Assembly: GCF_918797505.1 (NCBI RefSeq)
Contig: NC_092801.1
Location: forward strand, 4,402,001-4,466,000
DNA: 64,000 nucleotides
Direction: 5' to 3'
Source of the DNA: Bemisia tabaci
Taxonomy: Eukaryota > Arthropoda > Insecta > Hemiptera > Aleyrodidae
Positions 31,998 to 45,400 of this stretch are shown one piece after another. The notes beneath the pieces were generated by a model that was given only the letters and a program-made list of their open reading frames with translations, was not told the DNA's origin and did no database searches. Positions within the stretch are counted from its first letter, which is position 1. Each line of letters begins with the position of its first letter. The position numbers and the translations under genes were made by a program.

Positions 31998-33699
31998 AAC
32001 ATCTGGGGGATTTTCCTCAATCTTGTCGCATCTAGATTAAATCGCGTTCGATAAAATCGAAACTTTAATCCTACATAAATTATTGTACGTCAAGGAGTAG
32101 ATTTCAGACAATGGTGATGTGATTGGCGTGATTTCCGTGCGATTATATTTGTGAAAATCCTTCTCAGCTTGCTATATTTCTTGTGCGACAGATCCAATGA
32201 ACAATAATCACACACAAAATTGAACGTCCGGGGAAATGACTGTACACAAGTAGACAAAAAATGAAAAGTCAGAAACGAACTTAAACTCAAGCGTTTCAAC
32301 TCGGGTCGCATCCTGCAAGAAGGACCCAGTTTTTGGCTAACAAGGAGTCAGTCGGGTTGCGAAATTCTCCGTAGGCATGACAGTCGGTATTAATCAATGT
32401 ACGAATTTAGTAAACTGAGATTGAGCTGACAGTAGTCAGCTCGTGCGATTCAATTTTTCACTTGCACACTCAACAGGGAAGAAACATGACTTAGTTGCAG
32501 CCAGAATTGGAGAGGAAGGTTAACTGGCTGATAAAATGAGGAAAGTTTAACTTGCGGTGTGTAAGTAGGTGTTGTAAGCAATTCAATTAGGAAAAATCTC
32601 AAACAAAATTTCGATACGCCTTCTTCATAAATCCATTTCGGAGTCTCGTTAGAAATTTTACGATGAAAACGTGCCTAACCTTGACAGGAGAGTTGAAGAA
32701 ACTTGTTAACGTAACCATTCTTCGACTGATGTATTTTCTACCACGGCTCTTACTAGCACACCTTTACTCTTCAATAAAAGATTTTTATGAATTTATAGGT
32801 AATTGTTTTACTGAGGGCTATCCATTTCGAGGTTTTGAGCCGCAAAATGCGCGGTGCAGTACCGGACTAAAAAATACGCCACAAGACTGTCAGAGCAGGA
32901 ATGGTTCCAAGTAAACTTTCTAGCTTCACAGCATGAAAATAAACATGAAAAGGAATTGTTTCAAGAATCAGCATACTGGCTTCTTTAAGTTTAAGCCACC
33001 AGTAGCATCAAGTTTCCCTATCACATTAGTCCCGTATAATAGATGAATTAATGGTTTTGCAATTTATTTGATGACTTTCTCACAATAATTTAGAATTCAC
33101 ACGTTTCCACTATGGGAATCAATATTTAATTGACTGAAGGCTGGACGCATTATGCCAAAGACGCTTAAAAACTCTTGAAATTTTCAGAGAGATCGATGTA
33201 TTCCAGGCAAGATATCAATTTGAAGATTTGATTTTAGTTGAACGATTTGCCCCATGCGCACGTATTGTACATAACTTGTTAACTTCAGATGCCTATTTAT
33301 TGTGGTTGCATACTTCAAGCGCGAATGTATTGCGAATAGCTATCTTATTGGTACTTATTGCTTCGTTTCTGTTGAAAATGGGAGGGGGCGCATGGGGGGA
33401 ACCAGGTTCAACCATCAGTGACGATTTAATTGTAGGTAAACGAAATTTCTATGAATTGCATTTTGTTCACCTAGGCGCATTGGAAACACGACAAATAGGA
33501 AACTGGAGATCGAAAAAAAAATAAAAAGTTTAAACGGTTATGTTAGGAAGTTTTTGTGCATTTACTTGCCTCTCACATAATTAACATGTTTCATAAATAA
33601 TCGTAACCCACAATTGTAGTTTCAATCTTAGCTGTGCCATCAATTTCAAACCGTTATACGTGTAAATATTTTTGCGGCATTACTAGTAGACTGACTCTT
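31998..33699. other. no feature recognised
   Basis: AT-rich sequence. The ORFs at 32663-32914 and 33228-33524 show no recognisable similarity or clear splice context. Confidence 0.35.
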
Positions 33700-33836
33700 G
33701 GACTGCATTTTGCAATATGGAACTATAAATTCTGGCTCGGTTGAAAAACAACGTATGTGCCATTAGTTTCCCAATGCACATAATTGTTTTTCCAGATGAG
33801 CCAGAATTTATAGTTCCAAATTGCAAAATGCAGTCC
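33700..33836. mobile_element. MITE family L, copy 3
   Basis: 137-bp palindrome beginning GGACTGCATTTTGCAATATG. No clean 4-bp duplication at this copy (TCTT versus ACTT). Confidence 0.8.
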
Positions 33837-34030
33837 ACTTCTTGCATCAACACGTCCAAATCCGGACCCAAAACAAACACAAAATCTGACTCGAAGGAAA
33901 GCCACTCAACCATTAACGAATAAATGAATTTGCCTGCTAGCAAAATTATACCTTAAAACAATATTAAATAAAACTGCCTCTAGTTTATGTACAATATCAC
34001 AATATTGACGGGAGGGAGCCTCCCCAAAAT

Positions 34031-34167
34031 GGACTGCATTTTGCAATTTGGAACTATAAATTCTGGCTCATCCGAAAAAACACTTATGTGCATAGGTAAA
34101 CTAATGGCACATACGTTGTTTTTAAACCGGGCCAGAATTTATAGTTCCAAATTGCAAAATGCAGTCC
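34031..34167. mobile_element. MITE family L, copy 4
   Basis: GGACTGC ... GCAGTCC, with AAAT on both sides (34027-34030 and 34168-34171). It lies only ~200 bp from copy 3. Confidence 0.85.
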
Positions 34168-34171
34168 AAAT

Positions 34172-36849
34172 AATCTCATTTGAGAGGGAAAAATCATAAC
34201 TAAGCCTGGTTGCCTTAAGAGATACTTGAAACTATTATTGATATTAAGAATTGGTTGCGAAGGGGCCACATTAAATCGAAAGGCGTATACAGGTTTTAAC
34301 ATGATAGAAAAAGCAATGGGGAGATTACGCGAAACTTTCTGCAAGATCTATTATAGATACTTCGTTGAGTTAGTGAAGGGATAAGGATTTCGGTGGCATG
34401 ATTTTCTTCGGGGTTCATTTCATAGGGAAAGACAACGGCAGGTACAGGTGTGGATTTAGTTCGTCCCTTATAACTGAAGAACGTCAACACATTTTCTGTA
34501 AGGCGCCTTAGTCCTTACGAAACGCTTGCGGAATTGAGATCAGAGCATTAAAAGAAAAGGTGGGATTGCTTGAACATCATGCATAATAATTGCACACATG
34601 TCTACAACTAATGTTAGAATCAATGTAAAAGTAGGTACACAATTTTGAACAGAGACCTGACGAATAAATTGCCGAGCAAGGTACAAAGATTCTAAGGGTG
34701 ACTTAGACTTCTTCGAGGGTTCTACAATAACCAATCCCAGCCTTGAGAGAACCGGGTAGTTTAATAAAGCTGCATCTGCTTTATCAAAAACAATGCTTCG
34801 ACCTTGATCTGTTGCATTATTCAGTTTACTCCGATAGGAAAGTGATTCAAGTCTCTGGATTAGTGTTTTCAGTTAAAAGAAGAAACTGCAAATAACACTC
34901 GTTAAACAGGGTGGATTTTAAGAGCCATTTACAATAGAAATGAGATGACATGATTTCGAAATCCACGGTTCACACATGGTGGTCTTTCAACGGGGGAGAA
35001 GTAATCGGAGACATTTTCAGTAGCCTAAACATACATCCCAATTCAATATTAAGGGTATACGTTCATGTCATTTTTCAAAAACACATCAAAGCGCGGACGA
35101 ACGCCTTTGTCATGGACAAGTCGTAAATCCCCATTAAGCACATGTCTATCAGCATATTTTAACTTGGAATTAGTTAAAATTCTGTTAATATTTTTCTGAC
35201 AATAAATCGATGAGCTTCGGCTTATGTGGTACCGGTATTCAGCTACATAATACAGAGACTTAAACCGATCTTAAGTCACCCTAACGAATCGATTTCTGAC
35301 GCGAGAAACACGACCTCACGGCTTTCTGACGGTTACAGGCCTCACCATCATCGAACGACTTTGTCTCTACCTCCTCATCAGACTTATGAAAATATATCTT
35401 GACGTAAAAAACAGGAATAAATGCAGGAAATGGAATGACTTTGACAGATAAAGATCTGAAAAAAAATTACAAATACAGACGAGAGATACTCAAAAAGTTA
35501 GTGTAAAATCAAAATGCTCAACTTGCTTGGCCTTAAACGTATGTCACAAAGTTAGAATTGGTTTTCAAGAACACCAAGGGAGAAGATAAAGCAAAAGGTA
35601 CTCTTTGATTTCAAAAGGATGTGACTTTTTAGAGAGAAAGGCTAAGTCAGAAACGTTACTTGTAAAATCGGTAATTGGGACTTAACAAAATTGGGTATTC
35701 TCTGGGAGAATGTGGGCAGGGAATCAGTGGCAAGTTAAGATCTCAACTTTCGTAGGAAGGAAAATCTCATTTGTAGGGAAAACCGATTATCAAGGCTTAA
35801 AAAAAAATCTTAAAATTATTTCATCGAATGGTAAAACAACTGTTCAACTTGAAAGTAAATATAGACTAATTAGTAGATGAAGTCCAGTACATGTTCCGGG
35901 TCGGGGTGAAATACGCTAACCGAAACTAGATGCTGACGCGATTAAATTTAAACAACAACCGGAAAAAGAAATCACGGGATAATACACATTTCTTGAAAAT
36001 TATAATACAGAGACCGAGAGGTCTGTACAGTTAGGGTGCTGAAATTGACAGCAGGTATGGGACATAACTGTTTTGGACAAGGGTGTTGCCGTAAAGTTTG
36101 AATGCAATAGAACTTGAACATACTTCCAACCGGGGCTTTCAACGTCGATCATTCTCTGCTTGGTTCAAACTTCTTAAGAATCGAGGCAACAATTCAACGT
36201 GAACGAATTGGGGGGGGGGGAGGGGAGGGAATGTTGAATCATTTCTTATCAATGTGGGTAGGAAGTCCGGAAGTTTTGAAGGCTTTGAGCTTTGAACATA
36301 TCAGTGGGTGAAACAACTCCAAGAAAAGATCAAAGAAAATTTCAAATTAGCAAACTTTGAAAATGAATAAACCTGTGAGATGGATACAACGGGGCACAGC
36401 TTTAGTTAGCTGTAATTGCTCGTTTACATAATCAAGCAAATGGTCAAACGCAATTTTTACAGGATCCAAAATATTAGGAAAAAGAGCTCCTAGCTAACTA
36501 GTAGGTATAAAATGGATATAAACAGGTAAACGTGAGAAAGTCGTTGTTTAGAGGACAATAAACTCGATTATCAGTAGAACCGTTTCGGTAAGAATGCACT
36601 TGAGTCATCAATGTCATAATCTTTACAATAAACTTTTAGTAACTTCATAACTCACTAACAATAATGATAAAATTTTTCAGCCCCTCTACGACTAGGGCAT
36701 GATGATTGAGCTTAAGAACTAAATATCACTTTGGTTTCACGGGTTCAAGTACAAGGTATCAAGGGTAAAAAAAAACCAAGTAGCGGTCTGAACCGGTTTC
36801 TAAGAGGAAAAAAGCACATGTAAAGGAACTTTCATCGAGATTGACAATT
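34172..36849. other. MCTP 3' flank, no other feature recognised
   Basis: The first bases left of 36850 should be the 3' UTR of the minus-strand MCTP gene, but no AATAAA on that strand is evident nearby. The rest is AT-rich with a G-run near 36209. No gene seen. Confidence 0.4.
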
Positions 36850-36945
36850 CTAAGAGCCTTTGGGTTTCTTGCGGAGATCTCTTTTGCCAGCACCACCGGT
36901 GTTGGGATCTGATGTTTGTTGAACTCGCAGCTCTCTGAAGGCAAT
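36850..36945 (-). CDS. MCTP: MCTP last coding exon
   Basis: Acceptor TCACTTTTAG. Encodes [20 protein letters not shown] and the basic tail [11 protein letters not shown], ending in TAG (36850-36852). Choice of this exon rests on the acceptor, matching phase 0 and the typical MCTP short tail. Confidence 0.88.
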   Translation of the reverse strand: MAFRELRVQQTSDPNTGGAGKRDLRKKPKGS

Positions 36946-39405
36946 CTAAAAGTGAGAAATTGAAAGTCAGCGTAATGAAATGAAAATTTCAATGGTAAAA
37001 GTGTACTGCTTCAGAGAGAGAGACCGAGAGAGACGGAAGAGTATTATTCCTTTGTTTAATTGTTTCTTTCTTTCTTCTTTTGGATTCTTTTGCTATTGAC
37101 TACCTGCAATATATAGACACAGTAACAATACCCTGGCAAAAATGTTTTCTGTCTCATTAGTAATGTTGCATCAACGTTGCAACAAATTCTCTGTCGATAT
37201 TGCCAGGACTTGTAGCAGCGTAGATGCAATATTCCTTTGCAGATGGAAAGGCATAGTGAAATTCGTCTCTAATTGGCTGTGATATACGCCTCTTTGGGCG
37301 GTGATTGCATTTCTAAGAACACGACTCATCGTCCAATATTCTGCAAAAACTCGACGAATCCTGCTCCAACAACCAGAACTGACAACAATCCCCAGAAAAT
37401 TCTCATGTTGGCAGTTCAACAACATTACGGCTACTATTTTCAGCGATCAAATCTCTCCTTTTCCCTTCCACCATTGATTGATAGACAAATCTATAGGCAA
37501 AGAGAAAATGGGCAATCTTATGGTAGGGACCGGGTGGTTGCAACGGACTGAGAAGGTTTAAGTAACATAAACTAACTAACGGCAACCCACGATAGGCCCA
37601 CTGAGGAAGTTCATCTATTTTTCCACCTCAAAGAATCATCCGTTTTAAGCGATAGGATCGCTAAGTTTTCCTTTGGTTATTTTCGTCCAAAGCTTTGCCC
37701 ATAATTTGATCACAACGGCAGGTGCAGTTCCTCATTGCAGTGCAATGATAATTGTGTTTTGATCAAAACAAGAACTTACGAGCTCTTCATTATCAGGTAC
37801 CCTGGAGAGGAGGTCCAAGACTTCGTTGTTGGGAACGGTGTGCGGGCGGATGAGTTTGCGCGCGAATTTGTTGATGCCCCAGGCCATGATGAGGTACCTC
37901 ACGGGCACCCAGTACAGGACGAAGCAGATGAGCGTGGTTAGGAACATGGCCAGGAAGCTCAGGAACGGCACGGTGAAGTTGAACGTGCTGGAAACGAGAG
38001 GACTTGCTTAGGTAGGCACGTTTTTGAAAACAAAAATAACTTAGCGACGTTACTTTTCCTCCATCGGCAATTTCAAACCCAAAACGTTATAACTAGATAG
38101 ATGCTTACAATTTCCCAAGTTCAAAGTATAGCATATTCAACGAGAAAATCTCAATTTTTGCTATCAAGTTCAGATTTTGGACGATTTGTGTACGATAAAA
38201 TCGCTAGAATCACCGACATCTGAGCGATTATCCTCATCTTAACGTAGTTTGGGTCATTTCCTAAGTAGCACTTCCAATGGAAAAATCGCGATATTTTGAA
38301 ATTGAGTTGCGATTTGTACACAATTTTTTCGCAATAAAAATTCCAAAAATCATCGACAATCTGCATAATATCGCGTTTGATAAGATCGAAATTATGTCTC
38401 AGATTATCACGATTTTTGGTTGGATAATATTGCAATCAATCGCCGTCAATAGAATGGCGATTTTATTGCAAAATGCGATGAAATCGCCATTTTTTATCCG
38501 ATGATATTGCAATAAATCGACGTCGATAAAATCGTGATAGGTACATTCTCCAATCAATTTCGCAACCTATCGCGATTGCTGCTTTCACGACGCGAGTGTA
38601 ATCATCAGATTATTGCTCCTGATTCTGAAGTTATTTGCACAGAGTGATCAGGTAGAAGGACAAGTAACGTTTGCGATATCATTTGTCCTGATATAGATGG
38701 TAAAATTAGATATAATTTGAAAAATATACTTCTCACGGGTAAGAGGGTGGTAACTCGGGATGAGAAGCAAGTTACCTTTTTAAGCGAAACGGTCAATTGC
38801 CACTTTATATGTTCTTTGAAAAACTAGTCAAAGTAAAATTGCAATATCATTTATCCCGATGCAGATGAGAAGATCGGACCAAATACAAAAATGAACTTCT
38901 CAGAAGTTAAAGGTGATAACTTAGGATAAAAAAGTGAGTTATCGGACGGACGAAAAAGTCAATGACCTCTTAGTATTTTCTTTGAAAAACTAGTCAACGT
39001 GATTTCTTGAAAACTTTATTGATTTTCCTTCCCTACTAGGAGAATATTCTGCATGAATTTCTAACTATAAAGATAGTTTTTTTTTATTCAGGAAATGAAG
39101 TAGGAGATAAGGCATTGCATCAGAGCTGAATTGAATCACTAAATACAAAAAAGGCACATGTCCAGAAAACCATATTGTTCAGGAGACATACAAAACTGTT
39201 TATTTCGCGGTAGATATCTTTTGGAAAGTCGTTATGTTTAAAAAAATATCTACCACGAAATAAACAGTTTTTGGTGTCTCCTGAAAAATTTGGTTTTCTG
39301 GACATGTGCCCTTTTTGTACTTAGTGATTCAATTAGGAGCGAATCCCAGATCGTTCCACAACACTCATTATATTTTTCAAAGTCATATTCACGTAAATAA
39401 ATAAA

Positions 39406-39450
<45 letters not shown>

Positions 39451-42400
39451 GAATCTACTTTACACAGGCAAAAGTTTGCAATAGACTAATTAGACGCATA
39501 TAAAGAAAAAGGCACTATATCCACTTTCACAAACTCCCTCAGGTCCATAAGAATACACGCATGCCAGAACTCATGTCAAAATGATATACTTCCTTCTGAT
39601 TTGAACGCGTCCGGTTTGAAGTGCCACCGGAACCGCTCGGGAACACAGCTTAAACTGTTTACCTGGGGTTTAAAAACCGTTTTCTTCAAGTCAACGACGA
39701 GCCTCATAAAGCAGTGTAAACTTTCACGTTACATCCTCCACAGAGCGCTTACTTTGAAGCACAGTATACTTGTATACTGGAATGTAACATTTAAAAGCTG
39801 GAGAGTAATTTAGACTGACTGCGTTTGTTCCGGGAAGTATTTCAACCCGTGCAAGCGGCATAGCTTGAATTTAAGGCTCAGAAAAGGAAGGATGAGAAAG
39901 TTGAGGTTGATGAAATGTTTGAACCTTAATTGCGGTTCTGAAAATTAAATAAACCGCAGGAATATTTGAGTTTCAAAATCGTTTGACTTACTTTTTAACC
40001 TGCTCCCCGAGGGATGCGATAAAACCGATGGAGTTTTGCACCGTCTGGGTAACTTCCTGGATTGCCTGAAGTTTCTCTTTCAGACTTTTCTTCTCTTCCT
40101 GGCGGTAGAAGATAAAAGCACGATTAAACAAATAGTTTATCTTTTACGTATAAAAGAAAAATTTTCAATTTTTTTTTTTTTTAAGTTGAGGAAGCGTTTT
40201 CTGCGGAAGCTGTTAAGAAATTAAAATGTTAAAACATTTGATCCCTCACTTGCGACGCAGTTAAATTACGTTATTTAATTACCTCCCGAGTGAAAGAACA
40301 AATTTTTAAAAATTTTAATTTAAAATACAATGGTTCTAAGTCCTCAAAATCAAGATGAAAGAGAGTGCTTCAAATTTGTTAGTTTTTTTTTTTTTTTTTT
40401 TTTTTTTTGATCAACTGAGATCTACGTCAATCATGATGGAAATTTTCAAACTTTTGGGAGCGTTTTAATTTTCTCAAAAAACAATTCTGACACAGTGCTT
40501 AATCTAAAATGATTCAAATTTTACTGAATTCACGATCCCGACTTTATCTTTAAACATATAGTAAACTATTTAATAAAACTGTGTAGTTTTTCACGAATTG
40601 AGTACCTATCCTAAAGCGCTGCCATGCATTTGTCCCCGAAGTTTTCTCCGCAACTGTGTGGCAGTAATACGATTGTGAATGAATCGCATTCGCTGCAAAA
40701 AACTACTGAATATTATCCAGCATTTCAAACCAAGGGAGGACGTCTCAAGTACTGAACGCGTTTGGATAGATACAGAAAAATCGAAGAGTAGCAGTTACGA
40801 CATGTTTCTTTAATAAAAATTCTTCGTGGGGACGGACAAAAAGAGAAACAGATAACTGTTTCGTTTTCTTTTGGACGACGGCGCGATGTTAACGCAAGGT
40901 CTGGGTACAATTATACGTGCTCGGGGAATGTGCGTGTTGCGTGCGAAAAAAATGAAGGCGCTTCAGTTTTTCCTGTCTCCAACACGCAAAACGTGCGTAA
41001 TGGTGCCTTACGTTGGTGTTGAACGTGTCATTGGTACTGAACGCGTTTGGATAGATACAGAAAAATCGAAGAGTAGCAGTTACGACATGTTTCTTTAATA
41101 AAAATTCTTCGTGGGACGGACAAAAAGAGAAACAGATAGCTGTTTCGTTTTCTTCGGGCCACGGCGCGACGTTAACGCAAGGTCTGGATACAATTATACG
41201 TGCTCGGGGAATGTGCGTGTTGCGTGCAAAAAAAATGAAGGCGCTTCAGTTTTTCCTGTCTCCAACACGCAAACGTGCGTAATGGTGCCTTACGTTGGTG
41301 TTGAACGTGTCATTGGTACTGAACGCGTTTGGATAGATACAGAAAAATCGAAGAGTAGCAGTTCTGACACGTTTCTTAAATAAAAAATATTCTTCGTGGG
41401 GACGGACAAAAAGAGAAACAGATAGCTGTTTCGTTTTCTTCGAGGCCACGGCGCGACGTTAACGCAAGGTCTGGATACAATTATACGTGCTCGGGGAATG
41501 TGCGTGTTGCGTGCAAAAAAAATGAAGGCGCTTCAGTTTTTCCTGTCTCCAACGCGCAGACCGTGCGTAATGGTGCCTGTCAAAGGCTACAAAAAGCAAT
41601 GACGTACCCTGTCCTTGTCTTCGTCGTCATCATCATCATCACCGGTTGGCTCGTCGTCATCCTCATTGGCGGACCAATTCCCCATCAAAGTTTGCACCTG
41701 CGAATAAACCCGACTTGCGTTAAAAAGGACACTCTTTCTGAGTGGATTCCAGTGAAATCTCGCAAGTCAAATTGTCAACAGTACACCAGGAGAAATTGCA
41801 ACTAAGGCGGCTTTCCGTCTTATCCGCTTCACTGCTTAGCACGATATGACCTCGAAAATCCGGGCTAAGCTATGTGAAGTAACTTATGAGCATTGTGTCT
41901 CGAGTCGCTGACAGAGGCGGATCCAGAAATTTGGCAACACCGAATTTCCTCATTTAAACCTATGCTAAATAATCGATTCTTGACGGAGCACCTGGCCCCT
42001 CCAAGAATCGATATATTTCCGTAGGTTTAAATAATGGAGGAAATCCGGTGTTGCCAAATTGCTGGATCCGCCAATGGTCGCTGACCATGATTTTTCCCTG
42101 ATTTTCAAGAGCTCATTGTCGGATCGAAAATCAAGTTTTCCCCACTTTTCTAGGCTCTTCTTGCGAAAAGCTCATACTTTCCGGAATTCCAGACGAGAAA
42201 ATCGTACTCTTTTCATCTTTCCACCGATTCTTCTACGCACACTAGAATATTACATTCCAAATGCTTTTCGATGTTACATTATCCGACCAATAAAAGCTTC
42301 TCTTTATTCTGACGATTTGAAGATTTAAGAGGTCAAGTCAGTGTTGGCGGCCCACGTGCAATGAAATAAACCTTAAAATGGTCTGAAAGCGGAAGAACAA

Positions 42401-45400
42401 GAGAACCTGGTTCTTGGAACAGTCCTTGCTTATACCCTGATTTTCCATTCCCTCAAGATTCCCGAATTTCAAAGGCTTTTAATTTCCTAAGGAATTTCGA
42501 TTTTCCGGGGTAATATCCCGGTCCTGCACACTAGGTGCAAGTAGTTACTTTGGTAACTTTTCCAATTTGCACTTTTCCGGGAAAATTAAATTTCCGTGTT
42601 TCACTTAGCATCGCTTCGCTATAATAGCGAGCGCTCAATCATTCTTTCTCGAATCAATTCAACAAAAATCACTCTGTAAAAATAGAGCGTTCTACAGCTG
42701 ACAGGGTTAAGTTGAATGATTTCAGATAGGTTTCACTCTTAACGCGACATTCGCAAAGGTTCCTTCCCCCGTGGGTGCGGTCAAAATTATGATGATCATG
42801 GATAGTGTTTTGGTTCACTGGGAAAAAAAAAAACACATAGGATCTAGAGTCCAGACTCTTAAAAACATCGAAAAGAAAAACTACTCTTGATTCAATCAGA
42901 ATCCAGCTTAAATCAAGAACCAAGCATCTTAATTTAAGCGGAGTTCGTTTTGATTCAAGCAAAAATCCGATTGAATCAAGAGTATTTTCTCTTGTCAAAG
43001 TTTTCAAGAGTCTGGACTCTAGATCCAATGTGTTTTTTTTCCCAGTGTTCATAAACGTGTTTTCTATTCTACTAAATTCCAGCCGGAATACCGCGCCATG
43101 CAACAGGTGGCCTTGGACCTCCGAACACTTGAGCTTCGTGCAAGATCCCTCCACCCTCAAAGGAAATTACAAAGGCTGTCAAAGGAGCCCGGAGGAAGAC
43201 GAACACAGGCACTTACAACGTAGCACTTGAGGAAAACGAGGATCATCGCTAGCGGAGCCATGTAGGGTTCAAAGTAGTAGCACAGTAAAATGAACACAGT
43301 GAGAGCTATTATACTTTGTATCGTTGACTCCCACTCCAGCCATCGCCTGTGAAAAAGAAACATCAAGGATTCGTTATTCATGACGTCGTTAGTGGAATGA
43401 AGTTCTGCTTCGTTCGTAACATCGTTAAGAATCCAAGACACTTCGAAGTCTTCCGCTGGATTAAGAATCGACGACTTTCAGTATGTTGGAGTTTTTTTGC
43501 CAACGTGCGTTGAAAATTCAGCATAACGCTGAAAATCTCAAAACAGAGGGAAAAAGCTCATTCGAGCAAAGTTTTCCCTAAAAGAGACATATCTCTTTGA
43601 GTTTGTGTTTGGTGCATCACTAGTTAAGTCCGTTCAGGAGGGCAACCGCAGACGCGTTTCGGCCTTGTTGGGCCAATCCTCAGTGCAGTGCAGCCTCCTG
43701 AATTTTCGGCCACCAAGCTCTAATGAGATTTTCAGCTTTATGCTGAATTTTTAACGCACATAGCAAAAGACTCCAACACACTGTCTTACGACCCGTGCGT
43801 CCACCGCAATCGGTTTGTGCGCGACGACTTTCATTTGGACCGCGTTTAGCAGAAAGGAACCAAGCCACATCAGCTATTGCCAAATTCAACTGGGCAATTT
43901 AATGTTGTATAAGAGAACGTTTGTGCGGATTCCTTTGAAAATTTTAAGGAACTTGCTTAGTACAATGCAGAAAATTCCCTCTTTTGCACACAAATCTGCA
44001 CAACTGTTTTTTACGACAAAATTTAATTTCTCAGTTAAATTCAGCAATAGCTGGTGTGACTTGCTTCACTTCTGGTTAACGCGATCCATTTTATAACCGC
44101 GTTTAGCAGAAAGGAACCAAGCCGCATCAGCTACTGCCAAATTCAACTGGGCAATTTAATTTTTTACGAGAGAACGTTTGTGCGAATTCTATTGAAAATT
44201 TTAAGGAACTTGCCCCGTAAAATACAGAAAATTCCCTCTTATTTGCACAAAAATCCACACAACTGTTTTTTTACGAAAAAATTTAATCGCGCAAGAAACC
44301 TTGGCAATAGCTGATGTGACTTGCTTCATTTCTGGTTAACGCGATCCATTTTTAACCGCGTTTAGCAGAAAGGAACCAAGCTACATCAGCTATTGCCAAA
44401 TTCAACTGGGCAATTCAATGTTTAACAAGAGAACGTTTGTGCGGATTCCTTTGAAAAGTTTAGGGAACTTGCATTGTACAATGCAGAAAATTCCCTCTTA
44501 ATTGGACGAAAATTTACACAACTGTTTTTCTGAAAAAACATAATTGCCCAAGAAAACTTGGCGATAGCTGATGTGACTTGCTTCATTTCTGGTTAGCGCA
44601 ATCCATTTTTCAACCATAGATAGTACTTTTATTACATTCTCTACACGACAAGTGTACCGTCTGTGTGCCGTATTTTGCATGATTAGGATGACTTGTTGGA
44701 CCGGTTTGTGACGTTTTTCCTCTTATCCAGGAGAAAACTTTTTTAGGTATTTTCCATTTTTTGACCCCCTCAGGGGGAGGGAAGCGGATGGCAACTAAAA
44801 ATTTCAAATTGCCACCCCCCTCATGGCCAGGAGTGCGTGACTTTTGAATAATCCTATATATCTTAATTAGAATTAAAGTTATTGCCAGTGGTGCGTGACT
44901 TTTGAATAACCCTGTATGTATGACGCTCTTTTAATTTTGACACTATTGCAAATTATATCCGTGATGTAAAATATCGTTAAAAACTTTAAAATATGATTAT
45001 GTCTATGTTTCAAGGGTAAGCGGAAAGATTTCTAAGTGATACAAATTTTTAAACCACACCACCTGGGTTCGTTTAATTCCACCTTCATTAGAAAACGATG
45101 TTGTCCAAATGGAACTCTAGGAACGAATGAACTGTACGAAAACAGTTGCCTGGCGCGACTACCGAGGTAGATTCAAGAACACCTACATTTCCCTGTAACT
45201 TGGTAAGAGAGGGAGCGAGAGGTGTGGATGGCTTCCGAGGAAGTTCAACTCGGTGAGAGTGTTATTAAAGTTCCAGAGCGGACGGTTAAAGCTCTCCCCG
45301 CGGGGATTCACCCCGTGACGTGCTGACGTCACTGCTCCGGAGCTCTGCGCCAAAAGTTGCGGAGAAGTCGGCGCTTCCTGTACCGTTTGGCGAGACTCAT

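Noticed and set aside
41246..41583. ORFs inside the 285-bp tandem repeat
   Set aside because: They repeat with the DNA unit and change frame with indels. No protein similarity, so treated as shadows.
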